From: Viscum album
Lineage: Eukaryota > Streptophyta > Magnoliopsida > Santalales > Viscaceae
Assembly (NCBI GenBank): GCA_963277665.1
Contig: CAUJRU010000137.1
Span: 620,001-684,000 of the forward strand
DNA length: 64,000 nucleotides
Direction: 5' to 3'
Part shown: positions 12,061-23,639 of the stretch, one piece after another
How positions within the stretch are numbered: the first letter of the stretch is position 1
How the letters are laid out: each line of letters begins with the position of its first letter
Translations under genes and position numbers: made by a program
Notes under the pieces: generated by a model
Seen by the model: only the letters and a program-made list of their open reading frames with translations
Databases searched by the model: none
Told to the model about the DNA's origin: nothing

Positions 12061-13688
12061 GAAGTACCTACAGACATGTGCATTCTATGGATTGTTTTTG
12101 GCTATGAAGTGGCCAACTTAGGTTGATTTAAGATGGTTTTAAAGGATCACTAACAAATTTAAGTTAATTCAAATTAAGGTAATGAGTTGATCCTAGGTTA
12201 TCGCTCGGGGTCGATTGGATGAATTACTTTTTTAATGATTTCAATTTCTTATAATTGAGATGGATTCATTTAAGAAGATCAAACGAAATCATAACTTACT
12301 GGTTTAATGTCTACACACCCTAATACTAATCACTTATACACTTGAAGGATCAAAGTTTTGATCACTCCAAGGTAGAGTTTCGTATTAGCACTTGAAATGT
12401 GTGACCTTAAATTCAATAAGGATGAAGAGGTTTTAAAGTCATAAAATAAAAATCTCATTTAAAAGAAGTGATTATCCATTAATAGAGTGATAAATTACAT
12501 CCAATACAGACCATTTCTACTCCCTTGGATCAACCCATAAAAGAGTTAGCCCTCCATTAATGACATGTCTTCAACGGAAGCGGGAAGTAGACTTACGAGG
12601 GTGGAATTGAAGAAGTAAAAACAATAACAAAAATCGATCACTCCTCCGTTGTGTGATAAATATCACAAAGTATGGTGTGAATAAATTCACAAAATGAACC
12701 AAAGGTATCAACGTGATAAGTATAAGAACAGAATAAGAGTAAAGGAAGAACTTTTATTAAGAAACTAAGGTGAATTAAACAACTTACATGAGAAAGAAAT
12801 GTGATTACAAACACAAAGCAGCAGCATAACACTACAATGAAACCAAGCACCAAAGATCCTTAAATCCTCCAATACCACTGCCTTAAATAGGAATTTTTGA
12901 TCCCTTGGGTCGATCCTCCAAAAGTACAAGTCATCTCACTTGAGTATGGTAGGTCTAGGGTGGTGGAAAGTTTGTGGAAAGAAGACTTTCCACCCTTGAC
13001 CCGAAAAGGCATCCATCTTTCATCCAACAAACATAGGCGCATGAACATCCTTCTATATGGCCGAATTTGGGTGGTCCATAGCAGACTTAAATTAATCTCC
13101 GGATGTACTATAATAGCCTGTAAAATATCATCCCAAAAGGAGTTATGTTTTTTGAGATATGGTTTAATTGGTGGGCTGTTTTTCTGGGCCACAGATTCTG
13201 GACCAGATTTTGATATACTATTTAGGCCACCAAAATAACAATCATGGAGGTCGAATTAGCATTGGATTATGATGAATTATTTGTTACTCTATATGTATTC
13301 TATAATCCCACGAATTTTGGGCTTCATTGGGCCTTTATTATGGTCCCCACATTCTCTTCATTGGGCTGGTGTCCAATCTGCCTTCTCCAGAATTGTTTCT
13401 TTTCATCGCCAAATATCTTCATCATCCTTTATGAATCATCCATTGATCCCTGAATGAAAAATGTTTAAATTGAAGTGAATATCCATTTCACAAAATATAA
13501 AATTAAAATATAGATAATTACATTCCTTAAAATCAGATGACTTATTGGGCCTAAATTGGTGTACATTAGGCACGAAGTGCACAAATGATGAGAATGGATG
13601 TTCAAAATCAAAATCCACTAACTCAGACCCATAAGATCAAAAATGAACATTTAATACCATTAAAATTTAATTAACATTTTTTTATGTG
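12061..13688. mobile_element. Probable insert within element A gag, unclassified
   Basis: Gag homology stops near 12060 and resumes at 13689, although the two halves should be adjacent. The intervening 1.6 kb has no gag, pol or transposase similarity that I recognise. ATGTGC occurs at both ends (12080-12085 and 13685-13690) and could be a target duplication, but I see no TG/CA or inverted termini. Short open stretches at 12860-13240 and 13244-13453 overlap on both strands and look spurious. Confidence 0.4.
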
Positions 13689-13881
13689 CTAATCAGCACC
13701 ACTATTAATATTGGTTGTTATGTCATGCATTGCTACTGTGAACACATCCATTCCCAAAGATCGGAAGTAGTGTTGAATCCGATTATTCCATAGCTGAAAA
13801 TTGTTCCTATCGAAGATTGGGATCCCTTTGTGATTAGTGACCTCCATTTGAGAGATAAACACTGATATCAACATTTTCCTC
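13689..13881 (-). pseudogene. Copia gag remnant, N-terminal end (element A)
   Basis: The minus strand reads a Copia gag opening with GIPIFDRNNFQLWNNRI followed by IQHYFRSLGMDVF. This is the expected start of gag in element A, just downstream of its leader. It is cut off from the primer site (20262-20276) by element B, which is inserted at 13882. Confidence 0.75.
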
Positions 13882-14506
13882 TGACGCATGCCTGTCACGG
13901 GGCATGCACAAAAACAGTTATATTTTTCCTAGTGCAGCACAGTGGCTGACCAGGGGCGTCTCTCTTGAGGAGCCTTTCAATTTGGTTCACTTAATTTATC
14001 CTAATTCACCTAAACTACTTGTTTTTGTTGTTTTATATTTATTTATAACAATGAAATGCAATGTAAGAATTCTAAATTTATACTTAGATGCAAGTCTAAA
14101 CAGAATGAAGTTAGGAAAAAAGTACTTGGTTTGGGGTTCATCCATGGATTCAATCATTATTCTCCTTTATATGTTAGATTCTATTTTGATAACTCAAACA
14201 TGAAATCTCATGTTTGAATTAATATTCTTTTCTAGAATAGAAATAGCTTGAGTTGCATGTCGTTGGGGACCATCACCCAATCGGGGACATTCGCATCGCC
14301 CAAGAATACAACTCAAGTCTATCACAAATTTAGAATAAACATTAAAGAAAACTCATGAACTTCTGGACCTCCCCCCGAGCCAAGCCTCGGGGTCAGCCTC
14401 TCATTTCTGAGAGTTGGAGATCAAAATGGTGGATGGATGAGGAGAGAGATAAATAGAGAGAGGATAGAGGGATAGAGGAAGATTAAATAATTTATAATGA
14501 AAGTGA

Positions 14507-14700
14507 AAATAATAATAATAATAATAATAATAATAGTATAACTTATTATTATTATTATTACTTAAGAAAATAGATTTCAAAAAAGGAGAGAGAAAGAAAG
14601 TAAAATAATTTGAAATTAAGATTGATATATTGTAAATAATGATTATAATAATAATAATAATAATAATAGTTTTTAATTATTATTATTATTATTATAATTA
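14507..14700. repeat. AAT/TTA microsatellites in element B 3' LTR
   Basis: Two pairs of (AAT)n and (TTA)n runs face each other (14507-14536 with 14543-14561, then 14644-14669 with 14676-14694) and could fold into AT hairpins. Repeat counts differ from the matching runs in the other LTR (19128-19175 and 19256-19324), so they have changed since insertion. Confidence 0.75.
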
Positions 14701-14910
14701 TAGAATAAATTAAATGGTGGGAACCAAAATAAAAATGCATGGGTTAATTGAAAAGAAATTCAAATTACAAATGAAAATTAAAACTAAAATAAAAATAAAA
14801 TAAGAATAAAAAATGAGGGGGTAAGAGAGGAGCAGCAGCAGCCCGTTCCCCAGTGGGATCCCTCCTTGGCTTTGAGTGCCGAGCTGATGGTTTTGGAAGG
14901 AGGAGAGGGC

Positions 14911-14924
14911 CTCCTTTTATAGGC
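14911..14924 (-). promoter_or_regulatory. TATA box in element B 3' LTR
   Basis: The minus strand reads CCTATAAAAGGAGG. The partner LTR carries the same sequence near 19533-19547. Confidence 0.55.
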
Positions 14925-15638
14925 AGATTTCATTCCCCCACAACTTTGCGCGTTGTTGGACCCTTAAATGGTCGATTCACGCATAGACCCCTTATTCAAT
15001 ATTGTTCTTAAATGTGTTTTCCATTCACCTTCCAAATTCCAGTCCATTTAGACCCCGTATTAAAGAGTTATGAATTTTTCATTGAAGGATTCTGTTTTTG
15101 GATGAAGCTTTCAGGAAGGTTCCTCCAAAAGTATGTCGTTAAATGGCTACCTTAATTACTTCAAAACTCCATAAAATTTGGTTTAAATACGACCCTCTAT
15201 TTTCTAGTTCTATCCCAGGTGGAATAACCTCATTTGGATATGTTTAGGCCGAGTTTGGGTTCCGTTACAGTGGTGTGGTCCACGTTGTCCGCCCGGAAAA
15301 ATGTCAAACTTCAATGAATTTTTAGGACCATTAGATTTCCAAATCAGCTCCTGGTCCAGAAGACAAAGATGAAGGAAATAAAATCAGGATTCTAAAAAAT
15401 TAAATTAACTGAATTTGAAATTATGTTTTTTATGAAATGACAAAAATACCCTTGTGGTAAAAATCTGTCCTAAAATCTAGAATTATGCACTTTTCACAAT
15501 TTTGCTCATTTTCATTCTAAAACTCAAATTACCCATTATTTTAATAAAACAATGAAATACATGGGTTTTATCATCTAAAAACATTAATAAATACTCATTA
15601 TTTGATAAAAAAAATATGCCCGTAAATTTTCTCTGTCA

Positions 15639-15660
15639 AATACCCCCACACTTAAACTAT
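15639..15660 (-). other. Polypurine tract region of element B
   Basis: The minus strand reads AAGTGTGGGGGTATTTGACAG across the LTR junction, preceded by GCTTGAGGACAAGC. This GAGGAC...GGGGG arrangement precedes the 3' LTR in many plant gypsy elements. Confidence 0.65.
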
Positions 15661-17589
15661 GCTTGTCCTCAAGCATAAAATCTCAACATGAAAATCAGAA
15701 GATACCAATGTTACCAATATTCAATTTTCAATGCAATAAAATCAAATAATTTTCAATGTGATATAAAACATTCAAAAATATTCATAAAATATCAATTTAA
15801 CTTCCCATTTTTCAAAGAAACAAATAATTCACATATTTTACTTTTCCCTTTTGAAAATTGATGGAACTTATCCTTTCATTCATTCAAGCTCCTTGATTCA
15901 TCATTATTAAACATGTCATGTCATGATTTACCTCACTTTTGATTTTTTTTTCTCTCATCACTTATGATACAATTCATTTAGAGTTATTCTCATATCATGA
16001 GAACATTCTCCTTATCCATAGGCTTGTAAATAAACTACTTTCTCCACTTTATAAAGACAAAAGACACATAAAATCATGAGGACTTGCAATAAAGGTTCAA
16101 ATGACTCTGAGGCTTAAGGTTGGTAGGATTTGATGCTTTAAAAATTAAGGCTCAAGGAGGAGGCTAATCTATGAAGTACAATGCATGATATTAAAAGTAA
16201 AAGTGTAATGAAATTATCCCCTTCAAAAATAGCAATACCCACTTCCCAAAACTCAAAGAAAAGGTTATGATCATGTAAGAATAATGGATGATTTTTATGC
16301 ACCCTCTTGATTTTTTTTATTTAGTACTTTTTTTTCATTTTTCGAAAGTTATGATTAGATGAAACCTCACATCCATCACCTAACCACATACAATCATAAG
16401 ATCATCGGTCTGGAAAATGGTGATTTTTGGTTCTCTAAAATCAAAACCCATTTTTCTATTTTTCATTTTTTTCATTTTTTTTAATTCAAGAGGGACAAAC
16501 AATAGAGTATAATGAATGATTTCACAACCTTTTACAATTCCCACAATAACACCCTCACACTTCTTCCTCACAATGTGCATCATCCCGTCCACCATGATTC
16601 CCTTTACCCCCACACTTCAACTTTAAAATATCATGCAAATACCAAGACTTGGGTAGGAATGGATAAAAATGGCTTGAAACATGGATCATTCCTATAAAGG
16701 TCATTCATGGTCTCTATAGGCTAAATGAAGGATTGATGTAAAGGTGGTCTTTTAAGGAAATGTATCTTTTCAAAGGATGCCTCAATCATTTTAAATGTGT
16801 TTTTGCGCAGTCATATCTTTGACACGTTTCAATACAAGTTCTAGTCGGTTACATGTCCCAAGATCACTCAAGAAATATGCTCAAGAATAAATACGAAGTA
16901 CTTGGTCTAGAAATCCTCTCGGTAATGAGAAATATAACATTGTACAATCACTCATGGCATGACTAATAATAAAAAATCAATTCACATAAATTTCAGAAAT
17001 TCAAAGAATGAAAGATGGTAGGGAAATTTCATTTACATGAATTAATTAATTCCTTCAAATCATGAGTCATCATTTCAATATCTATGCTTCATTTTAAAAA
17101 TTCAATTCTTCATTTCAATCATTTAATCATATCAACATTGAAATCTAAAACATGGAATCACTAGGTTCCTAAGCAACTCATGTCTCCTAGATAAGTCGAG
17201 TAAAACATTAATTCAAGTGTGGGCAGGAAATTTTATCTTTAAAGCTCAAAACATGTTGTGGACTAAAATATAGAGAGTTTAAAATATAAAAAACTAAAAT
17301 TTAACACCCTTTTTTCATGAAACTTAGTCATTTCCTTCCTCTTCACTTTCTAGGGCTTCCTTCTTCCATCGTGTTCCTATAAAATAAAATAACACAATTA
17401 AACATAAGGATCATGTCTTTTAAGCTCAAAAATATAGGAGGGAGGGGGTTGCATGCTGCACTACATCTAGGAAAAGAAAAGAAATTGAAATCTAAATTAC
17501 TATAAAGTATTTAAAGATAAATCTTGGTACGATCCCCCAAGTGGGCCTTGGCTTATTTTACTGCCTCCAGAGGGCAGTACCAGCTATTA
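15661..17589 (-). other. Element B internal region, non-coding
   Basis: AT-rich sequence with short open stretches only (for example 16380-16613 minus, which is Lys/Met/Val-rich without a domain). No reverse transcriptase, integrase or protease motif was found in any frame by eye. Confidence 0.55.
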
Positions 17590-18387
17590 TCCAAAGTCTG
17601 ATGGTGGTTGGGGCTTCTTTGACATGAACCACCACATGTGATTTTTCTCAGCATCCACTTATTCTTTCTTTTTGAGGAGGACTCCATGGATAGAGTACAC
17701 TAGATCCACCCCCTTCACAATTTGGTACAGCTTGAATGGTGGGGGTAGGATGAAGTATGGAACCTCCTCCTTATTTGTTGCTACTTGTGCAACATTCACT
17801 TTCCCTTGTTGTGCTATCTCTAGTAAATGTTCAACGTCTCCAGGGAAATCTAAATGTTCCTTAACAAGTGCATATTCTTTTGTCTCTTCATCCTCCAGGG
17901 CATAAAAGGATTCATATGATTATAAAAATTCAAAACAATTGGGAGTTATACTCAAATTAGTCTCAATAAAATTAAATGAATTTGAGTTCAAGAATGTATT
18001 ATCTCCCTGAGTTGGTTTAGCTTGAATATCTTCTTTGATGGAAAATTCCTCTTGGATTTGATCATCAAAGGATGAAGGTAGGTAGTCAGGATCCTCCATT
18101 TTGAGTTTTTCCTCAACTTCATGGATGTCTTCAGTGAAATCCGGGAAGACGAGTGGCACTTCCTTCTTGGCCTCGAATCTTTTTAAGTCGGTTTGGAGTT
18201 CATCGACCATGGCCATCAAATCTTCCGGTGAGATCTATGTTGCTATGCCTCTTTCTTTCTGCTTTACCATTATCATAAGCGCATCAGGTCTTCATTGGAT
18301 GGCCTCCTAAGTGTAGTCTATTTCTTGTTCTTGCACCTGTGAGTGATTGTTAGCCCATGTAGAATAATATGAATTTGAATCCATCAT
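17590..18387 (-). pseudogene. Orphan reading frame next to element B primer site
   Basis: A single minus-strand frame runs from MMDSNSYYSTWANNHS (about 18387) through an acidic middle (LVFPDFTEDIHEVEEKL near 18100-18150) to YFILPPPFKLYQIVKGVDL near 17700-17760 and NHMWWFMSKKP near 17620-17655. It is interrupted by stops near 18311, 18299, 18235, 17922 and 17660. Its position right after the primer site is that of gag, but I see no gag, zinc-knuckle or protease motif. It is therefore best called an element-specific ORF of unknown function, now broken. Confidence 0.55.
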
Positions 18388-18476
18388 GAATGTTTTTTTT
18401 AGTTTTTTTAATTTTTTTTAAAAAAATTGAAATCTACCTAAGATGTGAAAACTGAAAAATTAAATGAATAACTGAT

Positions 18477-18495
18477 TGGCTCCCCGGAAACACCA
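18477..18495 (-). other. Primer-binding site of element B
   Basis: The minus strand reads TGGTGTTTCCGGGGAGCCA two to four bases after the 5' LTR. It resembles the TGGCGCC...CCGGGGA sites of Athila/Tat-type gypsy elements with a short deletion; the exact tRNA is uncertain. Confidence 0.5.
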
Positions 18496-18499
18496 GTTT

Positions 18500-19292
18500 T
18501 GACGCATGCCTGTCGCGGGGCATGGACAAAAATAGTTATATTTTTCCTAGTGTAGCACAGTGGCTGGTCAGGGTCGTCTCTCTTGAGGATCCTTTCAATT
18601 TGGTTCACTTAATTTATCCTAATTCACCTAAACTACTTGTTTTTGTTGTTTTCTATTTATTTAGAACAATGAAATTCAATGTAAGAATTCTAAATTTATA
18701 CTTAGATGCAAGTCTAAACAGAATGAAGTTAGGAAGAAAGTACTTGGTTTGGGGTTCAGCCAGGGATTCAATCATTATTCTCCTTTATATGTTAGATTCT
18801 ATTTTGATAACTCAAACATGAAATCTCATGTTTGAATTACTATTCTTTTCCAGAATAGAAATAGCTTGAGTTGCATGTCGTTGGGGACCATCACCCAATC
18901 GGGGACATTCGCCTCGCACAAGAATACAACTCAAGTCTATCACAAATTTAGAATAAATATTAAAGAAAACTCATGAACTTCTTGACCTCCCCCTGAGCCA
19001 AGCCTTGGGGTCAGCCTCTCATTTCCGAGAATTGGAGATCACAATGGTGGATGGATGAGGAGAGAGAGAGAAATAGAGAGAGGAGATAGGGATAGAGGAA
19101 GATTAAATAATTTGTAATGAAAGTGAAAATAATAATAATAATAATAATATAACTTATTATTATTATTATTATTACTTAAGAAAATAGTTTTCGAAAAAGG
19201 AGAGAGAAAGAAAGTAAAATAATTTGAAATTAAGATTGATATGTTGTAAATAATTATTATAATAATATTAATAATAATAATAATAGTTTTTA

Positions 19293-19325
<33 letters not shown>

Positions 19326-20261
19326 GAATAAATTAAATGGTGGAAACCAGAATAAAAATGCATGGATTAGTTGAAAAGAAATTCAAATTACAAATGAAAA
19401 TTAAAACTAAAATAAAAATAAAATAAGAAGAAGAAATGAGGGGGGAAGATAGGAGTAGTAGCGGCCCGTTCCCCGGTGGGATCCCACCTTAGCTTTGGGT
19501 GTCGAGCTGATGGTTTTGGAAGGAGGAGAGGGCCTCCTTTTATAGGCAGATTTCAGTCCCCCAAAACTTTGCGCGTTGTTGGACCCTTAAATGGCAGATT
19601 AACGCGTGGACCCCTTCTTCAATATTGTTCATAAATGTGTTTTCCGTTCACCCTCCAAATTACAGAACATTTGAACCCCGTAATTAGGAGTTATGAATTT
19701 TGCATTTAAGGATTTTGTTTCTGGACGAAGCTTCCCGGAAGGTTCCTCCAAAAGTATGTCATTAAATGTCTGCCTTAATGACTTCAAAACTCCACAAAAT
19801 TTGGTTTAGATACGACCCTATCTTTTCTCGTTCTATCCCAGGTGGAAGAACCTCATTTGGATATGTGTAGGCCTAGTTTGGGTTCCATTACATTGGTGTG
19901 GTCCACGCTGTCCGCCCGAAAAAATATCAAACTTCAATGAATTTTTAGGACCATTAGATTTCCGAATCAGCTCCTGATACATAAGACAAAGATGAAGGAA
20001 ATAAAATTAGGATTCTAAAAAAATTAAATTAACTGAATTTGAAATTATATTTTTTATGAAATGACAAAAATTCCCTTGTGGTAAAAAATCTGTCCAAAAA
20101 TCCAGAATTATGCACTTTTCACAATTTTGCTCATTTTCATTCTAAAACTCAAATTAGCCATTATTTTAATAAAAAAATGAAATACATGGGTTTTATCATC
20201 TAAAATAATTAATAAATACTCATTATTTGATCAAAAATATGCAAGTAAATTTTCTCTGTCA
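18500..20261 (-). repeat. 5' LTR of element B
   Basis: 1,762 bp, closely matching 13882-15638. By eye the two differ by scattered substitutions and microsatellite length, which points to a moderately recent insertion. Confidence 0.87.
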
Positions 20262-20276
20262 CCCTCTGATGCCAAT
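20262..20276 (-). other. Primer-binding site of element A
   Basis: The minus strand reads ATTGGCATCAGAGGG directly after the 5' LTR end. It is one base from the common plant TTGGTATCAGAGC site (tRNA-iMet). Element B begins immediately beyond it. Confidence 0.75.
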
Positions 20277-21760
20277 TGTTAGGTCCACTAGTCTAGATAC
20301 CCTGAGAGGGAGGGTGAATCAGGGTATTAAAACAACTGCCCCTTTTGATCTTGTTTTGTTGTTAGACGAAACTCTCTTATCTCTCGCCTTCCCATTATAG
20401 ATTATAAAATAATCTTAAATCACACACAGGACACAACAATTTTACTTGGTTCACCCTCACTGGGCTACGTCCAAGGAGCATACACCGGTGATGTGCTGAT
20501 GTACCAAATCCACTATAAGTGCACTATTATTTACAAGTTTGGAGTAGAATCACTGTCCCTCCTAGTTTACAACCACTCACAATTCGAGAACTCACTGCTC
20601 TCTCAACTGAATTGAGCTCACTGCTTCTTCAGAAGATCCACTCACAGTTTATAGACCTGTAGGTCTCTTCATTATCACTAATGAATGCATCCTCCACCGT
20701 ATGTAAATGCTCTATTGAAGTAAAAATTTCATTCACTGATGAATAACCCTTTGCCACTAATCACTGGGAAAAACCCTTTGGAAATACCTTCACAAAGAAC
20801 CCTACTTCGCAAAGCTCCAAATTTCGTGAAGCTCAAACAAGCTTTCGCGAAGTTCCTGCCTCTTCGCAAAGCACACACCTTCACAGAGCTCACTGCCTCG
20901 CGGAGCACACCGCTTCGCGGAGCTCAGACCTTCGCAAAGCTTAGGCCATTGCAGAGCTCAATCCTTCCTAAAGTGACTTCCTTCATGAAGCTCACTGAGC
21001 CAACGCGGAACACACCTCTTTCATGGACCTAGATTATCCACTGTGAAACTCCTTCTTTCGTGAAGGTCCCTACTCCGCGAATCTCCTTCGCAATTCGAGA
21101 GCTAAAAAAATTCTATAGAAAACTCTCTACTTATCTCGAGGGGGTCGAGGTCTATTTATAGATGATTCCACTGACCCTCAAACCTTCTGCGCGAAGTATG
21201 TGCCACATCATCTCAAATCGTGAAGCTTTGAAATTTCCGCTGAAGTTATCTCTATATCGTGAAGCACCACGACAATTTTCAGATCACGGAGCTCATCGTA
21301 ATCATAGAGCGTTCTGTCAATTCCTTCGCGTTGCTGCCGCAAAGCTTCACTATTATGCTCTTCACCTCTGTTGTTTGTGAAGCTCGTCGTAATCGTGAAG
21401 AACACCATCAACATTCTTCATGTCTTCGTGAAATCCACATCAAGAAGCCCATCTTCGCGAAACTCATGCATTTGCCATATTTTGATGAGATCTTCACAGA
21501 AATCCATATTTCGCAATGCTCACCAAACTCCAAATTTTGAACCCCAATAATTTGGCAAACACTGAAAAACGACGCCACCTTGTTTCTTCTCTTTTTGTAC
21601 TGCCTCCAGATCATCCATTCCTTTGTCATGGTTCTTTGTCAACATAGATTGTCAACAACATCTCTGGAACTCGAAAATTCACCATGGAAACCTACATTGT
21701 CATCAAACACAACCAACCCAAAAATGTTGCAATGTTACCTTCAGATATTTTTTCCCAACA
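20277..21760 (-). repeat. 5' LTR of element A
   Basis: 1,484 bp, starting TGTTAGGTCCACTAG and ending TTCCCAACA on the + strand. It carries a dense cluster of TTCGCGAAGCTC-like motifs (about 20790-21480). Relative to the 3' LTR it has a ~20-bp extra segment near 21537. The TATA box is at 21151-21162 (minus). Confidence 0.88.
20790..21480. repeat. Dispersed TTCGCGAAGCTC motif cluster in element A LTR
   Basis: More than fifteen variants of TTCGCRAAGCTC occur on both sides of the promoter, many with the self-complementary core TTCGCGAA. They are spaced irregularly, about 20-50 bp apart. The 3' LTR has the same array with more CG-to-TG or CA changes. Confidence 0.6.
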
Positions 21761-21765
21761 CTCTC

Positions 21766-22741
21766 TAAAGTACTCATACATGAATCACCCAACTCAATTT
21801 CCCCCTTTTCAAACCAAGGCCCACGGTTCATGAAAATTCAACACGATAAAGGATCCCTTCCTCTTATAGATGCCTTTTATTTTTTTATTCTATTTTATAT
21901 ACAATTGTCAATCAAAAAATATTATCCATTTTTAAAAGAAGAATCAAATGAAATTGCAATGAGTTATGACTTATGGACCTTCCCCTCAAAATGATAATCA
22001 ACCCCAACATTATAATACAATTGAATTTCTTCCCTATAAGAACACATGAAGTAACCTGATTCCCCCACACTTGTAATGAAATATGATTATTTATCATACA
22101 CAAGAGTAAGGTTAGCTAGGGAAATTGATCTTACAATGTGGATAACCTATAAGGTATTTCATGGATCCTAAGGGATTACAAGGGAGGATGTAAGGGTTTC
22201 TCTCAAATGATAAAACAAGGGTTCATGCCAAACAAATACCTCAATCATGATAGCAAATATCTTTATTCTCAAAAAGCATTGATGAAAAAAATTATCAAGT
22301 TCTAGATAATAAATCACGACTCGAATTAACTCAAGAATTGGAGGGTGTTGTGAATCATAAGACATAAGAGGCTTAAAACACCTCTCAGGATAGTGAAAAT
22401 GATATGGGTGAGTCGCTAATGTGTATGGATTTCAAAAATTGATTAAACACGTAAAACGTTTTGAAAATCAATGTGTAGGTAAAAAAAATTCATTTCAACA
22501 CTCATTTGAGTTCATGTTTCTCATAAATCAGGGAAACCCTTCACAGGTGACTCAAGTATGAATTTGGTTTTGGATATTTCATTTAATCTCAATTTTTTCT
22601 TAAAAAACAAAAAAACATGAAAAAAACAAAAAGGAAATACAAAAAAAATCTTAAAACTTGGTTGAATTGTTCCAATACTCAATTATCACACTCATGAACA
22701 TATGTATACATGGTATGTACAAAATGATATGGTCAAAGAAA
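21766..22741. other. AT-rich spacer between elements A and F
   Basis: No domain, terminal repeat or TSD is visible. In base composition and phrasing it resembles the non-coding interior of element B, but I could not align it confidently. It may be decayed gypsy or LARD sequence. Confidence 0.4.
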
Positions 22742-22920
22742 ACAATTGTTAGGACCCGCACCAGCAGTATGCACTAGAACAGAAATATGAGAAAAACCGG
22801 TAGCACACTTACATGCGGGAGGAGAAGAAAATAAAGAATGGGGGGGAGAAACTCGAGAGGTCTATAAGAAGTCCCACCAAAGCCAGCGCTACTCCGAATC
22901 AACAAAAAATATTCCTCCCC

Positions 22921-23343
22921 TTCCTCTCACCCATGATCCTCCTTATAACATACTCGAACCCTTCCCTTTCCCTACACATGAACCCCAAATAGCCCCCACT
23001 AAAACAGACTCACTGCTATAATGACTATATTACCCTTGCTAAGTAAAAACCTCCCTAATACCAAGTCATGGACTCTCTCACTCCCCTTCCTCTCACCCAC
23101 ACTCCTCCTTATAACAGACCCCAACTCTTCCCTTCCCCTATATGTGGATCCCAAATGGCCCCCACCAAAACAAACTTGGTGCTACAATGCCTCTATTACC
23201 CTTGCTAAGTAAAAACCCCGCTAATACCAAGTCGTGGACTCTATCACTCCCCTTCCTCTCACCCACGCTCCTCCTTATAACAGATTCCAACCCTTCCCTT
23301 TCCCTACATGTGGATCCCAAATGCCCCCCCATAAAAATAAACT
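22921..23343. repeat. ~166-bp tandem units inside the left LTR of element F
   Basis: TTCCTCTCACCCA recurs at 22921, 23088 and 23253, a period of 165-167 bp. Each unit runs through CCTACANGTGGATCCC and ends near GGACTCTMTCA. The right LTR has a single copy. The third unit is the one interrupted by the CACTA at 23344 and resumes at 36365. Confidence 0.8.
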
Positions 23344-23375
23344 CACTACCACAAAACTGGGCAAGGCATGCGCCT

Positions 23376-23620
23376 GCCTTTATCAGTGCTAACAGTAAAG
23401 CGCTGATAAAGGGTCGGGCCTTTATCAACGCTATCAAAAGCGCTGATAAAGGCTTTCCCCTTTATCAGCGCTTTTTTTAGCGGTGATAAAGAGCTTATTT
23501 ATCAGCGCTAGAAAAGCGCTGATAAAGGTTGTATTTATCAGCGCTTTTCATTTTAGCACTGATAAATACACCCTTTATCAGCGCTTTTTACTAGCGCTGA
23601 TAAAGGCTCATGCGGATTTG
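23376..23620. repeat. 5' subterminal repeats of the CACTA element
   Basis: About 12 copies of TTTATCAGCGCT or its inverse AGCGCTGATAAA alternate, forming six facing pairs. In En/Spm elements such motifs bind the TnpA-type protein; that role is assumed here by analogy. Confidence 0.8.
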
Positions 23621-23639
23621 TTAAAAACCCGCGGGTCCT

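Larger units (their letters stand above)
13882..15638 (-). repeat. 3' LTR of element B
   Basis: 1,757 bp, nearly collinear with 18500-20261. It includes AAT and TTA microsatellites (14507-14561 and 14641-14700) at the same places as the partner. The minus-strand TATA box CCTATAAAAGGAGG lies at 14911-14924. The 99-codon open stretch at 13904-14203 is shared by both LTRs but shows no domain. Confidence 0.87.
13882..20261 (-). mobile_element. Element B: LARD-like non-autonomous LTR retrotransposon
   Basis: LTRs 13882-15638 and 18500-20261 begin TGAC and end GTCA. The internal region is 2,861 bp and lacks any gag-pol I can recognise. Direction is minus: TATA box, polypurine tract (15639-15660) and a TGGTGTTTCCGGGGAGCC primer site (18477-18495) agree. 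Flanking pentamers TCCTC (13877-13881) and CCCTC (20262-20266) differ by one base. It sits in the leader of element A, beside its primer site, and so is younger than A. The GAGGACAAGC...GTGGGGGTA end is typical of plant gypsy elements (recollection). Confidence 0.83.
6749..21760 (-). mobile_element. Element A: Copia retrotransposon with nested insertions
   Basis: 3' LTR 6749-8209, polypurine tract 8210-8224, coding remnant 8877-12060 and 13689-13881, primer site 20262-20276, 5' LTR 20277-21760. The TSD CTCTC is perfect (6744-6748 and 21761-21765). Domain order on the minus strand is gag, integrase, reverse transcriptase, RNase H, which defines Copia. The 15-kb span includes nested element B (6,380 bp) and probably a 1.6-kb insert in gag. 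The zinc knuckle and protease appear deleted between gag and integrase. Confidence 0.88.

Noticed and set aside
13904..18821. A duplicated 99-codon gene (13904-14203 and 18522-18821)
   Set aside because: Both lie at the same place in the paired LTRs of element B and have no domain; similarity comes from LTR duplication.
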